Assembly: GCF_964340395.1 (NCBI RefSeq)
Contig: NC_135555.1
Location: 26,410,725-26,474,724 of the forward strand
Direction of reading: 5' to 3'
From: Glandiceps talaboti
Taxonomy: Eukaryota > Hemichordata > Enteropneusta > Spengelidae
Length of the DNA stretch: 64,000 nt
Below, piece after piece: positions 25,430 through 37,320 of the stretch; position 1 is the stretch's first letter; each line of letters begins with the position of its first letter. The position numbers were made by a program, and so were the translations under genes. The notes under the pieces are model-generated. The model had not been told where the DNA came from. It did no database searches and saw nothing but the letters and a program-made list of their open reading frames with translations.

Positions 25430-26668
25430 ACTGATAAGCTTCTATCTGATGTTAAAATTCCTACAGATGCACTATGTTGTAAAGATATTCACTGCAAAAA
25501 CTCAAAACATGTTGAAAGTATTTCAACCTTTTACGATAATATTATCGATAGTCTATTTGTTGCCGGTACTCAAATTATGTCAAGAACTAACAAGAGTAAG
25601 AGTTGTAATATAGCAGGTTGGAATGCTCATGTACGAGAGATTCATTCCATTGCGTGCGATTCATTTCAGCTTTGGCGTGTGTCTGGTAAAACGAGAAGTG
25701 GCCCATTGTATGATCTTAAACGCAGGACGCATGCATGCTTAAAATACGCTTTGAGGGAGTGCCGAAAAAATGATGCGCAAATGAAAGCTGATGCTATGGC
25801 TAAAAATCTTTCCTCTGGAAATCATGTCAAATTTTGGCAGTCTGTGAACAAAAACAAAAATAAGGCGAACTCATCTCGGCCTAACAATGTCAATGACTGT
25901 ACAGGTGAGAAAAGTATTGTGGAAATGTGGCGTGAACATTACTCTCTTTATAACTCTGTCAATACCAATGAAAATGAGAAATATGTATTAGATACTATAA
26001 ACAAATGTACGCTAACAGAGAATTTCATGATTTTCCTGGGTGACATAAGTGATGCAATTGGTAGGCTTAAGACTGGTAAAACCTCTGGTCCAGATCGTCT
26101 TTCCGCGGAACATTTTATGTATGCCAACTCTAGAGGTACTATTTTACTTAGTATGTGCTTTACGGCGATGCTTGTTCATGTTATGTGCCCTCATCAGAGT
26201 CAACCATTGGACCCTCTTTAAAAAGCTGATTCAACGTAACGTCCCTGTGTTTTTTGTTAGATTTCTTGTTACTTGGTATAGGACACAACACATCGTTATT
26301 CGATGGGGTGCATTACTTCTGGTGGCTTTACAGTCACTAATGGTGTAAAACAGGGTGGGATTTTATCCCCAAAGCTTTTAATGTTTACGTTGATTATTTA
26401 AGTGTTCTGTTGTGTAACTCGAAAACAGGTTGTAATATTGGAGGTATTTTCATAAATCATTTAATGTACGCATATGATATTTGTCTTATAAGTCCTTCTG
26501 CCTAGGGAACACAGAAACTGATTGATATATGCAGTACCTATGGTGAGACTCATGACATTTTATTTAACAGCAAGAAGACCAATTGTATGTGTGTTACTCT
26601 AGCTCAAACTAAGATTCGTCGTATTCCTTCAATATACTTGAATGGAGTTAGACTAGGGGTTGTTGCTA
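25430..26668 (+). pseudogene. Decayed non-LTR (LINE) retrotransposon, RT region
   Basis: A plus-strand frame beginning near 25430 and continuing through 25577-26221 reads like the linker and N-terminal RT of a LINE ORF2: AGWNAHVREIHSIACDSFQL, RSGPLYDLKRRTHACLKYAL, then LKTGKTSGPDRLSAEHF. After a frameshift near 26210 it continues with NGVKQGGILSPKL and, later, FNSKKTNCMCV. The catalytic YADD box is MYAYDICLI here, and there is an in-frame TAG a few codons later. It is 5'-truncated, lacks a 3' end, and is abruptly replaced by family C at about 26669. It lies in ZC3H3 intron 2, opposite strand. Confidence 0.85.
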
Positions 26669-28030
26669 AGAAAATACCGCCAATGGCGTTGTAGCACAAC
26701 TGTACAGTTTTTAAAAATATTTATCCATATGGTAGTCCATGCTAACAATAAGTGTTCATTTGGTGAATGACTATCCAGTTGCCTATCCAACCAAGTTGCT
26801 ATCTTTACGGTATATGCTATCATTTGGCTGTTGCTATGGATGTGGTCGTGTTGCTAGGCATATTTACATACATTTTTTGAATGTTTATTCAATTGTCTAT
26901 TAATCCCCATTGTTATCTTTGCAATATATGTGACCATTTGGCTGTTGCTATGGGCGTGGTCTTGTTGCTAGGCACACTTGCATACATTATTTGAATGTTT
27001 ATTCATTTGTCTTTCTATTCCTGTTGTTATCTTTGCAATATATGTGATTATTTGGCTGTTGCTATGGGCGTGGTCTTGTTGCTAGGCACATTTGCATACA
27101 TTTTTTGAATGTTTATTCATTTGTCTTTCTATTCCTGTTATCTTTGCAATATATGTGATTATTTGGCTGTTGCTATGGGCGTGGTCTTGTTGCTAAGCAC
27201 ATTTGCACACATTTTTTGAATGTTTGTTCAATTGTCTATTAATCCCTGTTGTTATCTTTGTGAAATACACGACCTTTTGGCTGTTGCTATGGGCGTGGTC
27301 ATGGTTGCTATGGTATTTGCATACATTTTTTGAATGTTTACTCATTTGCCTACCAGATCTTGTTATTTAACCAAAATATACTGCCATTTGGTTGTTGCTA
27401 AGGGCGTGGTCATGGTCGCTAGGGCCAATTTTGTCAAAATGTTTTGAAGAATAACACTCAGAAACATCTCACCAAGTTTCAGACTCGGTGACCAAGTACT
27501 TTTTGAGATATAAGTTTTTGACCAAAAATGAACATTTTTACACCCAATTTGCATATCACTCATGGAATTATGGTATGCTTAATATTTCTTCGTCCATACA
27601 TCCCTAGATACATTCCCATTAAATTTCAGCCCAATCTGCTCAGTAGTTTTGGAATTATAGATTTTTAACCAAAAAGACACATTTTTAGCCCTAATTTGCA
27701 TATCACTGATGGAATCATCATGTCATGAACAAATCTTACTTTACACCCCCTTAAGAATGTTCCCACCAAATTTCGCACCAATCTGCCCTGTAGTTTCTGT
27801 GTTTAAGTTTTTTGACCAAAAATCACATTTTTTTGACCCAAATCACACACCTGTGATGTGATCATTTTGATTTGAACAATTTCCCAACTAGACATCCAAG
27901 GTAATGGACCCACCAAATATCGTGGCAATCGGTTCAGCAGTTTTTGACTTTAAGTTGTTTACACACACACACACACAGACAGACAGACAGACAGACAGAC
28001 GCCGGGCAATCCCTATAGCACACTATAGTC
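26669..28030 (+). mobile_element. Family C non-autonomous element, copy 2
   Basis: The left end has CCGCCAATGGCGTTGTAGCA+CAACTGTACAG (TAGCACAACTG at 26692-26702). The interior contains about six units with TTTGGCTGTTGCTATGGGCG+TGGTC and ATTTTTTGAATGTTTATTCA. The right half ends in (CA)n-(CAGA)n and GACGCCGGGCAATCCCTATA+GCACACTATAG; the final hairpin is diverged relative to copy 3. It interrupts the LINE remnant on its left. Confidence 0.82.
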
Positions 28031-28575
28031 CATGAGCCAGACCCTGATTTTAGCCAATTGGTACCAAAATGAGGTACCAAATGTTACTTTTCTAAAACTA
28101 TTTTTCTGTAGATTTCAAAAATGCTTGGTGGACATCTGTATTTGGTAGCTTTCTAGTAGAAATCTTCATCCAAAGTTACATAACACATAATAAAAAAATA
28201 GCACAAATATTGCGTTGCCGCACAACTTCATGTTCAGGGCAATGATAGATCAGTGTTCGATCTAGGATATCAAAAAGGAGGGCCATTGTGGGCCCCTACC
28301 TGTGCAAAAAGGGGGCCATTTGAGAAAAAAGAGGGCCATCATTGTCCGCCATCACGAAAGGTAAAAATCAGGACTCTCAAGATGATGAATATCACTAATT
28401 AAATGTTCCACTATGAAAACATGAAAGTTTTACATTGAAAATAAATATTTAAAGCAGGGACACGCCAAAAGCAAATTTCTTCAGACTTGTTTGACCAGGT
28501 GACACTGATAAGAAGATGGAAGTATATCATTATGGGGAAGAAGAAGAAAAGTCAGGTGAATATTTTTAATATTTT
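28031..28575. other. No recognised feature
   Basis: Unique-looking intronic sequence between family C copy 2 and the zinc-finger remnant, with GGGCCATTTGAGAAAAAAGA-type G/A-rich text near 28280-28345. Confidence 0.45.
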
Positions 28576-28582
28576 TATTTCA

Positions 28583-28849
28583 ACTTTGACAGCTTGTGTA
28601 ACCTGCACATCTGCATTGACTGAGGCACTTTGAAAGTTTTTTTTTTAGTTGCAGTTCCAGAATTGCTTGATGGTGATCTTTATTTCCAGCATGGCTACTC
28701 ATGGTTGAAGTCTTGAAATGTTTACATCCTTCACCAATGGTAAATGGATTTTTTTTGTTTGCTTCCTTGCAGATCCGGCAAAACATTCCATTTTCCTCGA
28801 AATACAGCCAATGCCATATAGCCAACCATTTCTCCTGAAGAAGAAAACA
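28583..28849 (-). pseudogene. TTF-type/hAT-associated zinc-finger exon, probably a remnant
   Basis: The minus-strand acceptor TTTTCTTCTTCAG precedes EKWLAIWHWLYFEENGMFCR+ICKEANKKNPFTIGEGC.HFK and SSHAGNKDHH. The spacing FCxxC ... HxxxxxH with a preceding WLxY fits the TTF-type finger found in hAT-derived and ZNF862-like proteins. After a run of A residues the frame ends within about 20 codons; a shift there opens a different frame, so a frameshift is likely. No hATC dimerisation domain is visible nearby. The probable first exon lies at 30540-30690. Confidence 0.55.
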
Positions 28850-29211
28850 TTCGTTCAAACTCTTTATTATGTGTAAATGACTGTGAAACAAATAAAAGAT
28901 ATATTTTTGGTCAATGATATGTCATGTCCAAAAACGGAAAAGAAATGGCACTAAATCACTCACATGATGCCCACAGTGACAGATTATTAAAGACTAATGA
29001 CAACCTGGTACAGACAACTAACCAAAATCCAGCATAAGTTTCAAAAGTATTTATCAACAGTTTAATTCTCCACTTGATAAAGGTAGTGCAAAATTAAGTC
29101 ACATCAAATTCATGACAGGACTAAAAAAAATATTCATAATTACACTGCCACTATAAATAATTGGAAGCAGATTGCAAATATTCTATTACAACTGAAACTA
29201 AACCAAAAATA

Positions 29212-30191
29212 ACAAGCCATTGAGAATGACATACATGTAGTCCCCGCTATGATTGGGTTTTAAGGAATTAGCACTACTCTGATCACGCAACAACACTTGT
29301 GAACCTAAATCAAACAGACTTAGATATGTTGTGTCTGCTTGTCGGACATGGAACATGCCTACAACAATAAAGGATTGGTCGGGTATGGGGGATCATATCA
29401 ATATGAAAATGGATATGCAAATGTATGTCATAGAACACTGTCCTAATAGTAATACCAACTCTGAATGAGATCTGTTCAAGCATGTCTGAGTTATGGCTTT
29501 GGACATGGAAAATTCACAAACAAAATGGCTGCCAGGCAGCCATATTGGATCGTATAATGACGAAAATGGATATGCACATGTATGTCATAGAACACTGTCC
29601 TAATACCAACTTCGAATGAGATCTGTTCAAGCATGTCTGAGTTATGGCTTTGGACATGGAAAATTTGCAAACAAAATGGCTGCCAGGCAGCCATATTGGA
29701 TCGTATCACAATGAAAATGGATATGCACATGTATGTCATAGAACACTGTCCTAATACCAACTTTGAATGAGATCTGTTCAAGCATGTCTAAGTTATGGCT
29801 TTGGACATGAAAATTCACAAACAAAATGGCTGCCAGGCGGCCATATTGGATCGTATCATGACAACAATGAATATGCACATATATGCCATAGAACACTGTC
29901 CTAATACCAACTCTGAATGAGATTTGTTCAAGCATGTCTGAGTTATGGCTTTAGACAGGGAAAATTCACAAACAAAATGGCTGCTAGGCGGCCATATTGG
30001 ATCGTATCATAAAACAAATTGACGTGCATATGTATGCCATAGCATGTTGCCCCTGTACCAAGTTTGAAAAAAATCGGTACAGGCATCTCCAAGAAACGGC
30101 TGCGGACGGACGGACGGACGCACGGACGCACGGACGGACAGACGGAACCCAATCCATAAGTCCCCGTTCCGGACTTCGTCCGCGGGGACTA
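29212..30191 (+). mobile_element. Family B non-autonomous element, full-length copy 1
   Basis: The left end is ACAAGCCATTGAGAATGACA, then TAGTCCCCGCTATGATTGGG. The interior is about five units of roughly 155 bp (GGACATGGAAAATTCACAAA, AAAATGGCTGCCAGGCAGCC, ATATTGGATCGTATCA, GAACACTGTCCTAATACCAA). A GACG-rich tract (30103-30143) and a terminal hairpin, AGTCCCCG ... CGGACTTCGTCCG CGGGGACT, follow, then A. The flanks are A on both sides. No protein is encoded; MLEQISFKVGIRTVFYDIHV-type ORFs are unit translations. Confidence 0.87.
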
Positions 30192-30539
30192 AAAACACTA
30201 CATCGTTTAATTCTACCAGGAAAGCCTCTTCATCGATTTACTACTCTGTGAATTTATCTCTTGGCATTAACTCTACGTTACATGCGGCAAAACATTTAAA
30301 AGGAAATATACCAATAATCAATATTTAAAATGATCTGTCTCACATGGAATCGGATATTTGCCGTAACATTTGTTTCGGAAAAGTTTTCAAAATGCAAACA
30401 TCGACTTCTGATTTTCACCAGATTATCAAATACCTAAGCACAATTTTTTTTTTACTGTGAATTGATTCGCGTCGCGAGATGAAAGTGGGATAATGTCGGG
30501 TAAACAATGCCATTGCCGACCTACCTTGGGATGACGAGT

Positions 30540-30690
30540 CAACGTTCACCCAACGTCTGTCTTCCTTCCCGTTTCGTCCTGGCATGCTGATGCCTCAACT
30601 GTCGGGGCTGCATCAGCTGAAACTGTTTCCCCTTCAACTGGCTTCGGTACATGTAAAAAGTCAGTGAGCAACCGCTGGCGTTTCGCCATT
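30540..30690 (-). pseudogene. Possible first exon of the zinc-finger remnant
   Basis: On the minus strand an ATG in good context begins MAKRQRLLTDFLHVPKPVEG, a start common in TTF-finger and ZNF862-like proteins; about 47 codons follow before a TGA. A donor GG|GTGAAC overlaps the TGA, but its phase does not match the acceptor of the exon at 28849, so the pair appears decayed. The separating intron contains family B copy 1. Confidence 0.4.
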
Positions 30691-30789
30691 GCGGCCCTCA
30701 TGCTAGTACTTACTAACTGTGAGTGTCCATTTTGAAAACATGTGATTTGCATACGCTGACCTGAGATGTAGACTAACCTCATACCCGAC

Positions 30790-31540
30790 TACCTTTGCAG
30801 TTACATCGTTTATATGCATTTATTTAGATACATATGAAGTTACAAAGAGGGGTGGGTAATTAATATTCGGTATGAGGTATATTACGACCCGTTTCGAAAA
30901 GTTTGTGACCTGTCAATGTTGTATACATATGGCGTATGCAGACTCCAAATTGTTGCACCCGAAAAGGCGCACAGACTTTAGAAATAGTGGCCAATCGGAT
31001 TTTTTTAGCGCAAATTGCGCAATGGCGCGGCCTAGATCAAACACTGATAGATATATAATTTTTTGAAGATTTAAAGTTGTAACCAAAACAAAATTTTCAT
31101 ACCTAATTTCCATCATCATAATCTAGCCATCCTATGTTGGAAGTGTACAAGACAAGTATAGCAACATCCTAATCAAACTTTAAAGGGATGTGTCTACAAG
31201 GTTTTGTACTTCTTTATTTTTTAAAATCAATTTGGAACCAAGTCATACCAATGTAACATGTTTAACTTTCTTGGTTGTCTTATTGTAATATTTTAAACAC
31301 AAGCTACATTCAGTTTATATGGGTAGGTGATGAAACAGCTGTCTTACAACATATTACATAATCAAGTCATAAACCAAACTGGCCATGCTACAGGCTTTAC
31401 CACCAGAGGAAATAGTAAAGTAAACATTATAGTTAATTAACAATGTACTGTTCTCACTGTGTCAGCTATTAATGAGGACAAATCTACACATTCTCAACAA
31501 AGTTAAGCTCAATCTACTGGGTAATTTCAGAGTTGAAGAT
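30790..31540. other. ZC3H3 intron 2, no recognised element
   Basis: Unique AT-rich text. The overlapping ORFs on opposite strands (30872-31066, 30913-31119) have no domain and no splice context. Confidence 0.45.
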
Positions 31541-31559
31541 TTTTGAGGAAAAGCAATGA

Positions 31560-32071
31560 TATAGAATAACACTTCTAGAAACATCTCACCAAGTTTCAAA
31601 CTCATTCACTTAGTACTTTTTGAGATATAAGTTTTTGACCAAAATTCACATTTTTACACCTTAATTCCATATCACTCAAGGAATCATGGTATGCGTAACA
31701 TATCTTCGTCCATACATCCCTAAATGCATTTCCATTAAATTTCAGCCCAATCTGCTCAGTAGTTTTGGAATTATAGATTTTTAACCAAAGAGACACATTT
31801 TTAGCCCTAATTTGCATATCACTGATGGAATCATCCCGTCATGAACAAATCTTACTTTACACCCCTTAAGAATGTTCCCACCAAATTTCGCACCAATCTG
31901 CCCAGTAGTTTCTGAGTTTAAGTTTTTTAACCAAAAATCACATTTTTTGACCCAAATCACACACCTGTGATGCGATCATTTTGATTTGAACAATTTCCCA
32001 ACTAGACACCCAAGGTAATGGACCCACCAAATATCATGGCAATCGGTTCAGCGGTTTTTGACTTTAAGTTG

Positions 32072-32131
<60 letters not shown>

Positions 32132-32190
32132 GACAGACGCCGGGCGATCCCTATAGCACTACTGAACCTCAGTTCAGTTGTGCTAAAAAT
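31560..32190 (+). mobile_element. Family C element, 5'-truncated copy 3
   Basis: Only the non-repeated right half is present: AACATCTCACCAAGTTTCA, CAATCTGCTCAGTAGTTTTG, then a long (CA)n-(CAGA) tract (32077-32138), GACGCCGGGCGATCCCTATA and the terminal hairpin TAGCAC-TACTGAAC-CTC-AGTTCAGTT-GTGCTA. This copy shows the intact terminal hairpin best. Confidence 0.85.
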
Positions 32191-32945
32191 TTAATAATCT
32201 GATGGTGGTTTGGAGATGACAATTCAAATTTGAAACAGTTTATGTAATCCAACAATCATAAAACATTGAAATAATTAAATTAAATTAAATTATGCCTTAG
32301 ATAACATTGTTTGACATCTTTAAATCTATAATTTGCATATCAATTACCTCATTTGCATATGTTTATCCATATAACAATTTTCTTTTAACACAAGGTTATT
32401 GGAATTAACAGAAATTTTGGCATTTATTCTTTACACAATGCTTGAAAACAATGTCTTTAGAAATAATTGGTATCTTAATTGACTCCTGATAAATGATTGT
32501 GCCAGCTATGAAAACTTATAAAGGATTATTAAGAGAAATGTTTGAGGATGACATGATCAGTTTTGACACAAAAAACGATCAAGAAATCTTTTGGTATGGG
32601 CTATCCTCTATATAGTGCTCAAGATATACATGTTATGCTAAAGTTTAATACATTATCATATATGCCTGGGTTTTTTCCCCCCCAAAATACTTGTTTGATT
32701 ATGTAACTATTACCCACAGTGCAATGCAACATGACATTTAAATTAAGGGGAAACTGTACAAGGTAGAATGCATCTTGGGGACATATTTATCTGAAAATCA
32801 GAGTACTTCAATCAACTCTTTGCCATATGAAAGCTGGGCCTTTTGAAATAATCAAAGAAATTTGTGAGTTCACCATTTTGTTTTCAAGGCAAGGGAATTC
32901 ACCATTCCTTTACTTTCCCATATAGTTGATACAGTATTCGGCGGC
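32191..32945. other. ZC3H3 intron 2, no recognised element
   Basis: AT-rich sequence with no ORF or repeat I can name. Confidence 0.45.
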
Positions 32946-32949
32946 CATA

Positions 32950-35025
32950 TTTCACTACAGGGGATAGAAGGGATGTTACAATTTCACTACAGGGGAATAG
33001 AGGGAATGTTACAATTTCACTACAGGGGATAGAAGGGATGTTACAATTTCACTACAGGGGAATAGAGGGAATGTTACAATTTCACTACAGGGAATAGAGG
33101 AGATGTTACAATTTCACTACAGGGGAATAGAGGGAATGTTACAATTTCACTGCAGGGGAATAGAGGAGATGTTACAATTTCACTACAGGGGAATAGAGGG
33201 AATATTACAATTTCACTACAGGGAATAGAGGGAATGTTACAATTTCACTACAGGGGAATATAGGAGATGTTACAATTTCACTACAGGGGAATAGAGGAGA
33301 TGTTACAATTTCACTACAGGGGAATAGAGGGAATGTTACAATTTCACTACAGGGGATAGAGATGTTACAATTTCACTACAGGGGATAGAGGGGATGTTAC
33401 AATTTCACTACAGGGGAATAGAGGGAATGTTACAATTTCACTACAGGGAATAGAGGGAATGTTACAATTTCACTACAGGGGAATAGAGGAGATGTTACAA
33501 TTTCACTACAGGGAATAGAGGGAATGTTACAATTTCACTACAGGGGAATAGAGGAGATGTTACAATTTCACTACAGGGGAATAGAGGGAATGTTACAATT
33601 TCACTACAGGGGAATAGAGGAGATGTTACAATTTCACTACAGGGGATAGAGGGGATGTTACAATTTCACTACAGGGGAATAGAGGGAATGTTACAATTTC
33701 ACTACAGGGAATAGAGGGAATGTTACAATTTCACTACAGGGGAATAGAGGAGATGTTACAATTTCACTACAGGGGAATAGAGGAGATGTTACAATTTCAC
33801 TACAGGGAATAGAGGGAATGTTACAATTTCACTACAGGGGAATAGAGGAGATGTTACAATTTCACTACATGGAATAGAGGGAATGTTACAATTTCACTAC
33901 AGGGGATAGAGGAGATGTTACAATTTCACTGCAGGGGAATAGAGATGTTACAATTTCACTACAGGGGAATAGAGGAGATGTTACAATTTCACTACAGGGA
34001 ATAGAGGGAATGTTACAATTTCACTACAGGGGAATAGAGGAGATGTTACAATTTCACTACAGGGGAATAGAGGAGATGTTACAATTTCACTACAGGGAAT
34101 AGAGGGAATGTTACAATTTCACTACATGGGAATAGAGGAGATGTTACAATTTCACTACAGGGAATAGAGGGAATGTTACAATTTCACTGCAGGGGAATAG
34201 AGGAGATGTTACAATTTCACTACAGGGGAATAGAGGGAATGTTACAATTTCACTACAGGGGATAGAGGAGATGTTACAATTTCACTACAGGGAATAGAGG
34301 GATTGTTACAATTTCACTACAGGGGAATAGAGGAGATGGTACAATTTCACTACAGGGGAATAGAGGAGATGTTACAATTTCACTACAGGGGATAGAAGGG
34401 AATGTTACAATTTCACTACAGGGGATAGAGGGGATGTTACAATTTCACTACAGGGGATAGAGGGGATGTTACAATTTCACTACAGGGGAATAGAGGGGAT
34501 GTTACAATTTCACTACAGGGAATAGAGGGGATGTTACAATTTCACTACAGGGGAATAGAGGGGATGTTACAATTTCACTACAGGGAATAGAGGGAATGTT
34601 ACAATTTCACTACAGGGGAATAGAGGGAATGTTACAATTTCACTACAGGGGAATAGAGGGAATGTTACAATTTCACTACAGGGGATAGAGGGGATGTTAC
34701 AATTTCACTACAGGGGAATAGAGGGGATGTTACAATTTCACTACAGGGAATAGAGGGAATGTTACAATTTCACTACAGGGGAATAGAGGGAATGTTACAA
34801 TTTCACTACAGGGAATAGAGGAGATGTTACAATTTCACTACAGGGGAATAGAGGGAATGTTACAATTTCACTACAGGGGAATAGAGGGAATGTTACAATT
34901 TCACTACAGGGGAATAGAGGGAATGTTACAATTTCACTGCAGGGGAATAGAGGGAATGTTACAATTTCACTACAGGGGAATAGAGGAGATGTTACAATTT
35001 CACTACAGGGAAATAGAGGAACATA
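32950..35025. repeat. 33-bp minisatellite in ZC3H3 intron 2
   Basis: More than 60 copies of a 31-33 bp unit, GTTACAATTTCACTACAGGG, then GAATAGAGGGAAT or GAGAT. Lengths vary by a G or an A (GGGATAG, GGGAATAG, GGAATAG). Runs of 33-bp units keep frames open (34824-35069 plus, 34795-35106 minus), which explains the FHYRGIEGMLQ repeats. Confidence 0.97.
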
Positions 35026-35350
35026 TTTCATCCATACATAAAGGGGGATATTTACTATACAAATCATAAGTATTGTACATTGCTGATGTACATTGCTGAT
35101 GTACATGCATATAAATTACGATTACATAATAATTAAATTTTCCAGGAACATGTGAAATTTAGTTAGAATAATGTTAAAACAGACATGTTTTGTACATGTA
35201 CTCACCTTGACTTTGTCCGTAATGGCATTTTGACCAGTTTAAATGGACTTGAGTTGATTACCCTGGCACTGTTATGGACTTTCATTCTATCTCCTGTAAT
35301 GTGATGACATCAAAGTCTAGGTTCAATGTTTGACATGTGTTACAACCTAC
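35026..35350. other. Spacer between two minisatellites
   Basis: About 325 bp of non-repetitive sequence, with a duplicated TGTACATTGCTGATGTACAT at 35075-35106. Nothing else is recognised. Confidence 0.6.
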
Positions 35351-35356
35351 TCGGTG

Positions 35357-36525
35357 ATTCAACAATAATATATGTATACCCAAGATGATATGATTCAATA
35401 ATAATATACCCAAGATGATATGATTCAATAATAATATACCCAAGATGATATGATTCAACAATAATATACCCAAGATGATATGATTCAATAATAATATACC
35501 CAAGATGATATGATTCAATAATATTAATAATATACCCAAGATGATATGCTTCAACAATAATATACCCAAGATAATATGATTCAACAATAATATACCCAAG
35601 ATGATATGATTCAATAATAATATACCCAAGATGATATGATTCAATAATAATATACACAAGATAATATGATTCAATAATAATATACCCAAGATGATATCAT
35701 TCAACAATAATATACCCAAGATAATATAATTCAATAATAATATACCCAAGATGACATGATTCAACAATAATATACCCAAGATAATATGATTCAATAATAA
35801 TATACCCAAGATGATATGATTCAATAATAATATACCCAAGATGATATGATTCAATAATAATATACCCAAGATAATATGATTCAATAATAATATACCCAAG
35901 ATGATATGATTCAACAATAATATACCCAAGATAATATGATTCAATAATAATATACCCAAGATATGATTCAACAATAATATACCCAATATATGATTCAATA
36001 ATAATATACCCAAGATGATATGATCCAACAATAATATACCCAAGATGATATGATTCAACAATAATATACCCACGATAATATGATTCAATAATAATATACC
36101 CAAGATGATATGATTCAATAATAATATACCCAAGATGATATGATTCAATAATAATATACCCAAGATGATATGATTCAATAATAATATACCCAAGATGATA
36201 TGATTCAACAATAATATACCCAAGATGATAATGATATGATTCAATAATAATATACCCAAGATGATATGATTCAATAATAATATACCCAAGATGATGATTC
36301 AATAATAATATACCCAAGATGATATGATTCAACAATAATATACCCAAGATAATATGATTCAATAATAATATACCAAAGATGATATGATTCAATAATAATA
36401 TACCCAAGATAATATGATTCAATAATAATATACCCAAGATAATATGATTCAATAATAATATACCCAAGATGATATGATTCAACAATAATATACCCAAGAT
36501 AATATGATTCAACAATAATTTATAC
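35357..36525. repeat. 30-bp minisatellite in ZC3H3 intron 2
   Basis: About 39 copies of GATTCAATAATAATATACCC+AAGATGATAT, with AATAAT/ACAAT and GATGAT/GATAAT alternatives and some shortened units. The 30-bp period keeps minus-strand frames open (272 and 335 codons of ILGILLLNHI or LGYIIIESYH repeats); these are artefacts, not membrane proteins. Confidence 0.97.
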
Positions 36526-36749
36526 CCACATATTGGGTACCTGTTACTGTCCTTGTGTGAATGTAGAATGAAGTAGTGAGACTGGCAAGTATGTCTAGAA
36601 AAAACTTGAGCTTTAATGTCCTAGTAACAAACTAACTTGTTAAATCAATAACGAAATACATACACAAACTTTGGCTATCTTGAGGGCTACTCAGCACCAC
36701 TTGCAGCTGGGAAGATCACCAGCAGGTGTAAGGAGTATAGGCTACCTGG

Positions 36750-37110
36750 GGAGGTCCCAGCAGATAGGTCCTATGTGTGCTCCTGAATATAAAACATAAG
36801 TAAACCAAAAAGATCACCCGGGGAGGACCCGGCAGGTGTCGTAACCATAGCTACCTGGGGAGGACCCAGCAGACATAGCTAGGTGGTGAATTGTACAGGA
36901 GTAATTTGCAGTAAGCCGAGAAGAGCACCTGGGGAGGACCTGGCAGGCATCTGTATACTAGCTACCTGGGGAGGACCCGGCAGACATAGCTAGGTTGAAT
37001 TTGTACTGAGGAGAATTTACAATACGCCAAGAAGAGCACCCGGGGAGGACCCGGCAGGTGTCTTATCCTAGCTACCTGGGGAGAACCCGGCAGACATAGC
37101 TAGGTCAATG
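36750..37110. repeat. Approximately 120-bp direct repeats at the 3' side of the YR retrotransposon
   Basis: About three units, each with two CCTGGGGAGGACCCGGCAG boxes separated by GTGTC...TAGCTA and followed by ACATAGCTAGGT...GAATTTG. They lie directly downstream (minus strand) of the tyrosine recombinase frame. Position and structure suggest they are, or derive from, the split direct repeats that terminate Ngaro/DIRS-type elements. Confidence 0.65.
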
Positions 37111-37320
37111 AATTTGTATTCGAAATGAGCTGATTGATTAGTTTTCAGCTGACTGTAAACTGTATTGGGGTAATTGAACAAGGGGAAAAGGCCCAAAAGT
37201 AGTGGAATGAATGCTGAGCAGTGAATGTAACGAATGCCCCCAAGACAGTTAAAGTTAGTGGAGACCAAATGAAAGTAGAATGGAAGCCTCCAGATGCATA
37301 TAGAATACACTATGTGTGTG

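Noticed and set aside
29491-29935. MLEQISFKVGIRTVFYDIHV ORFs repeated at 29-30, 39.5-40, 43.3 and 48.4 kb as a small gene family
   Set aside because: They are the family B 155-bp unit read in one frame, and each copy is broken at a different place.
35282-36515. 335- and 272-codon hydrophobic minus-strand ORFs that look like a multi-pass membrane protein
   Set aside because: Pure 30-bp repeat translation; the same DNA is open in two frames.
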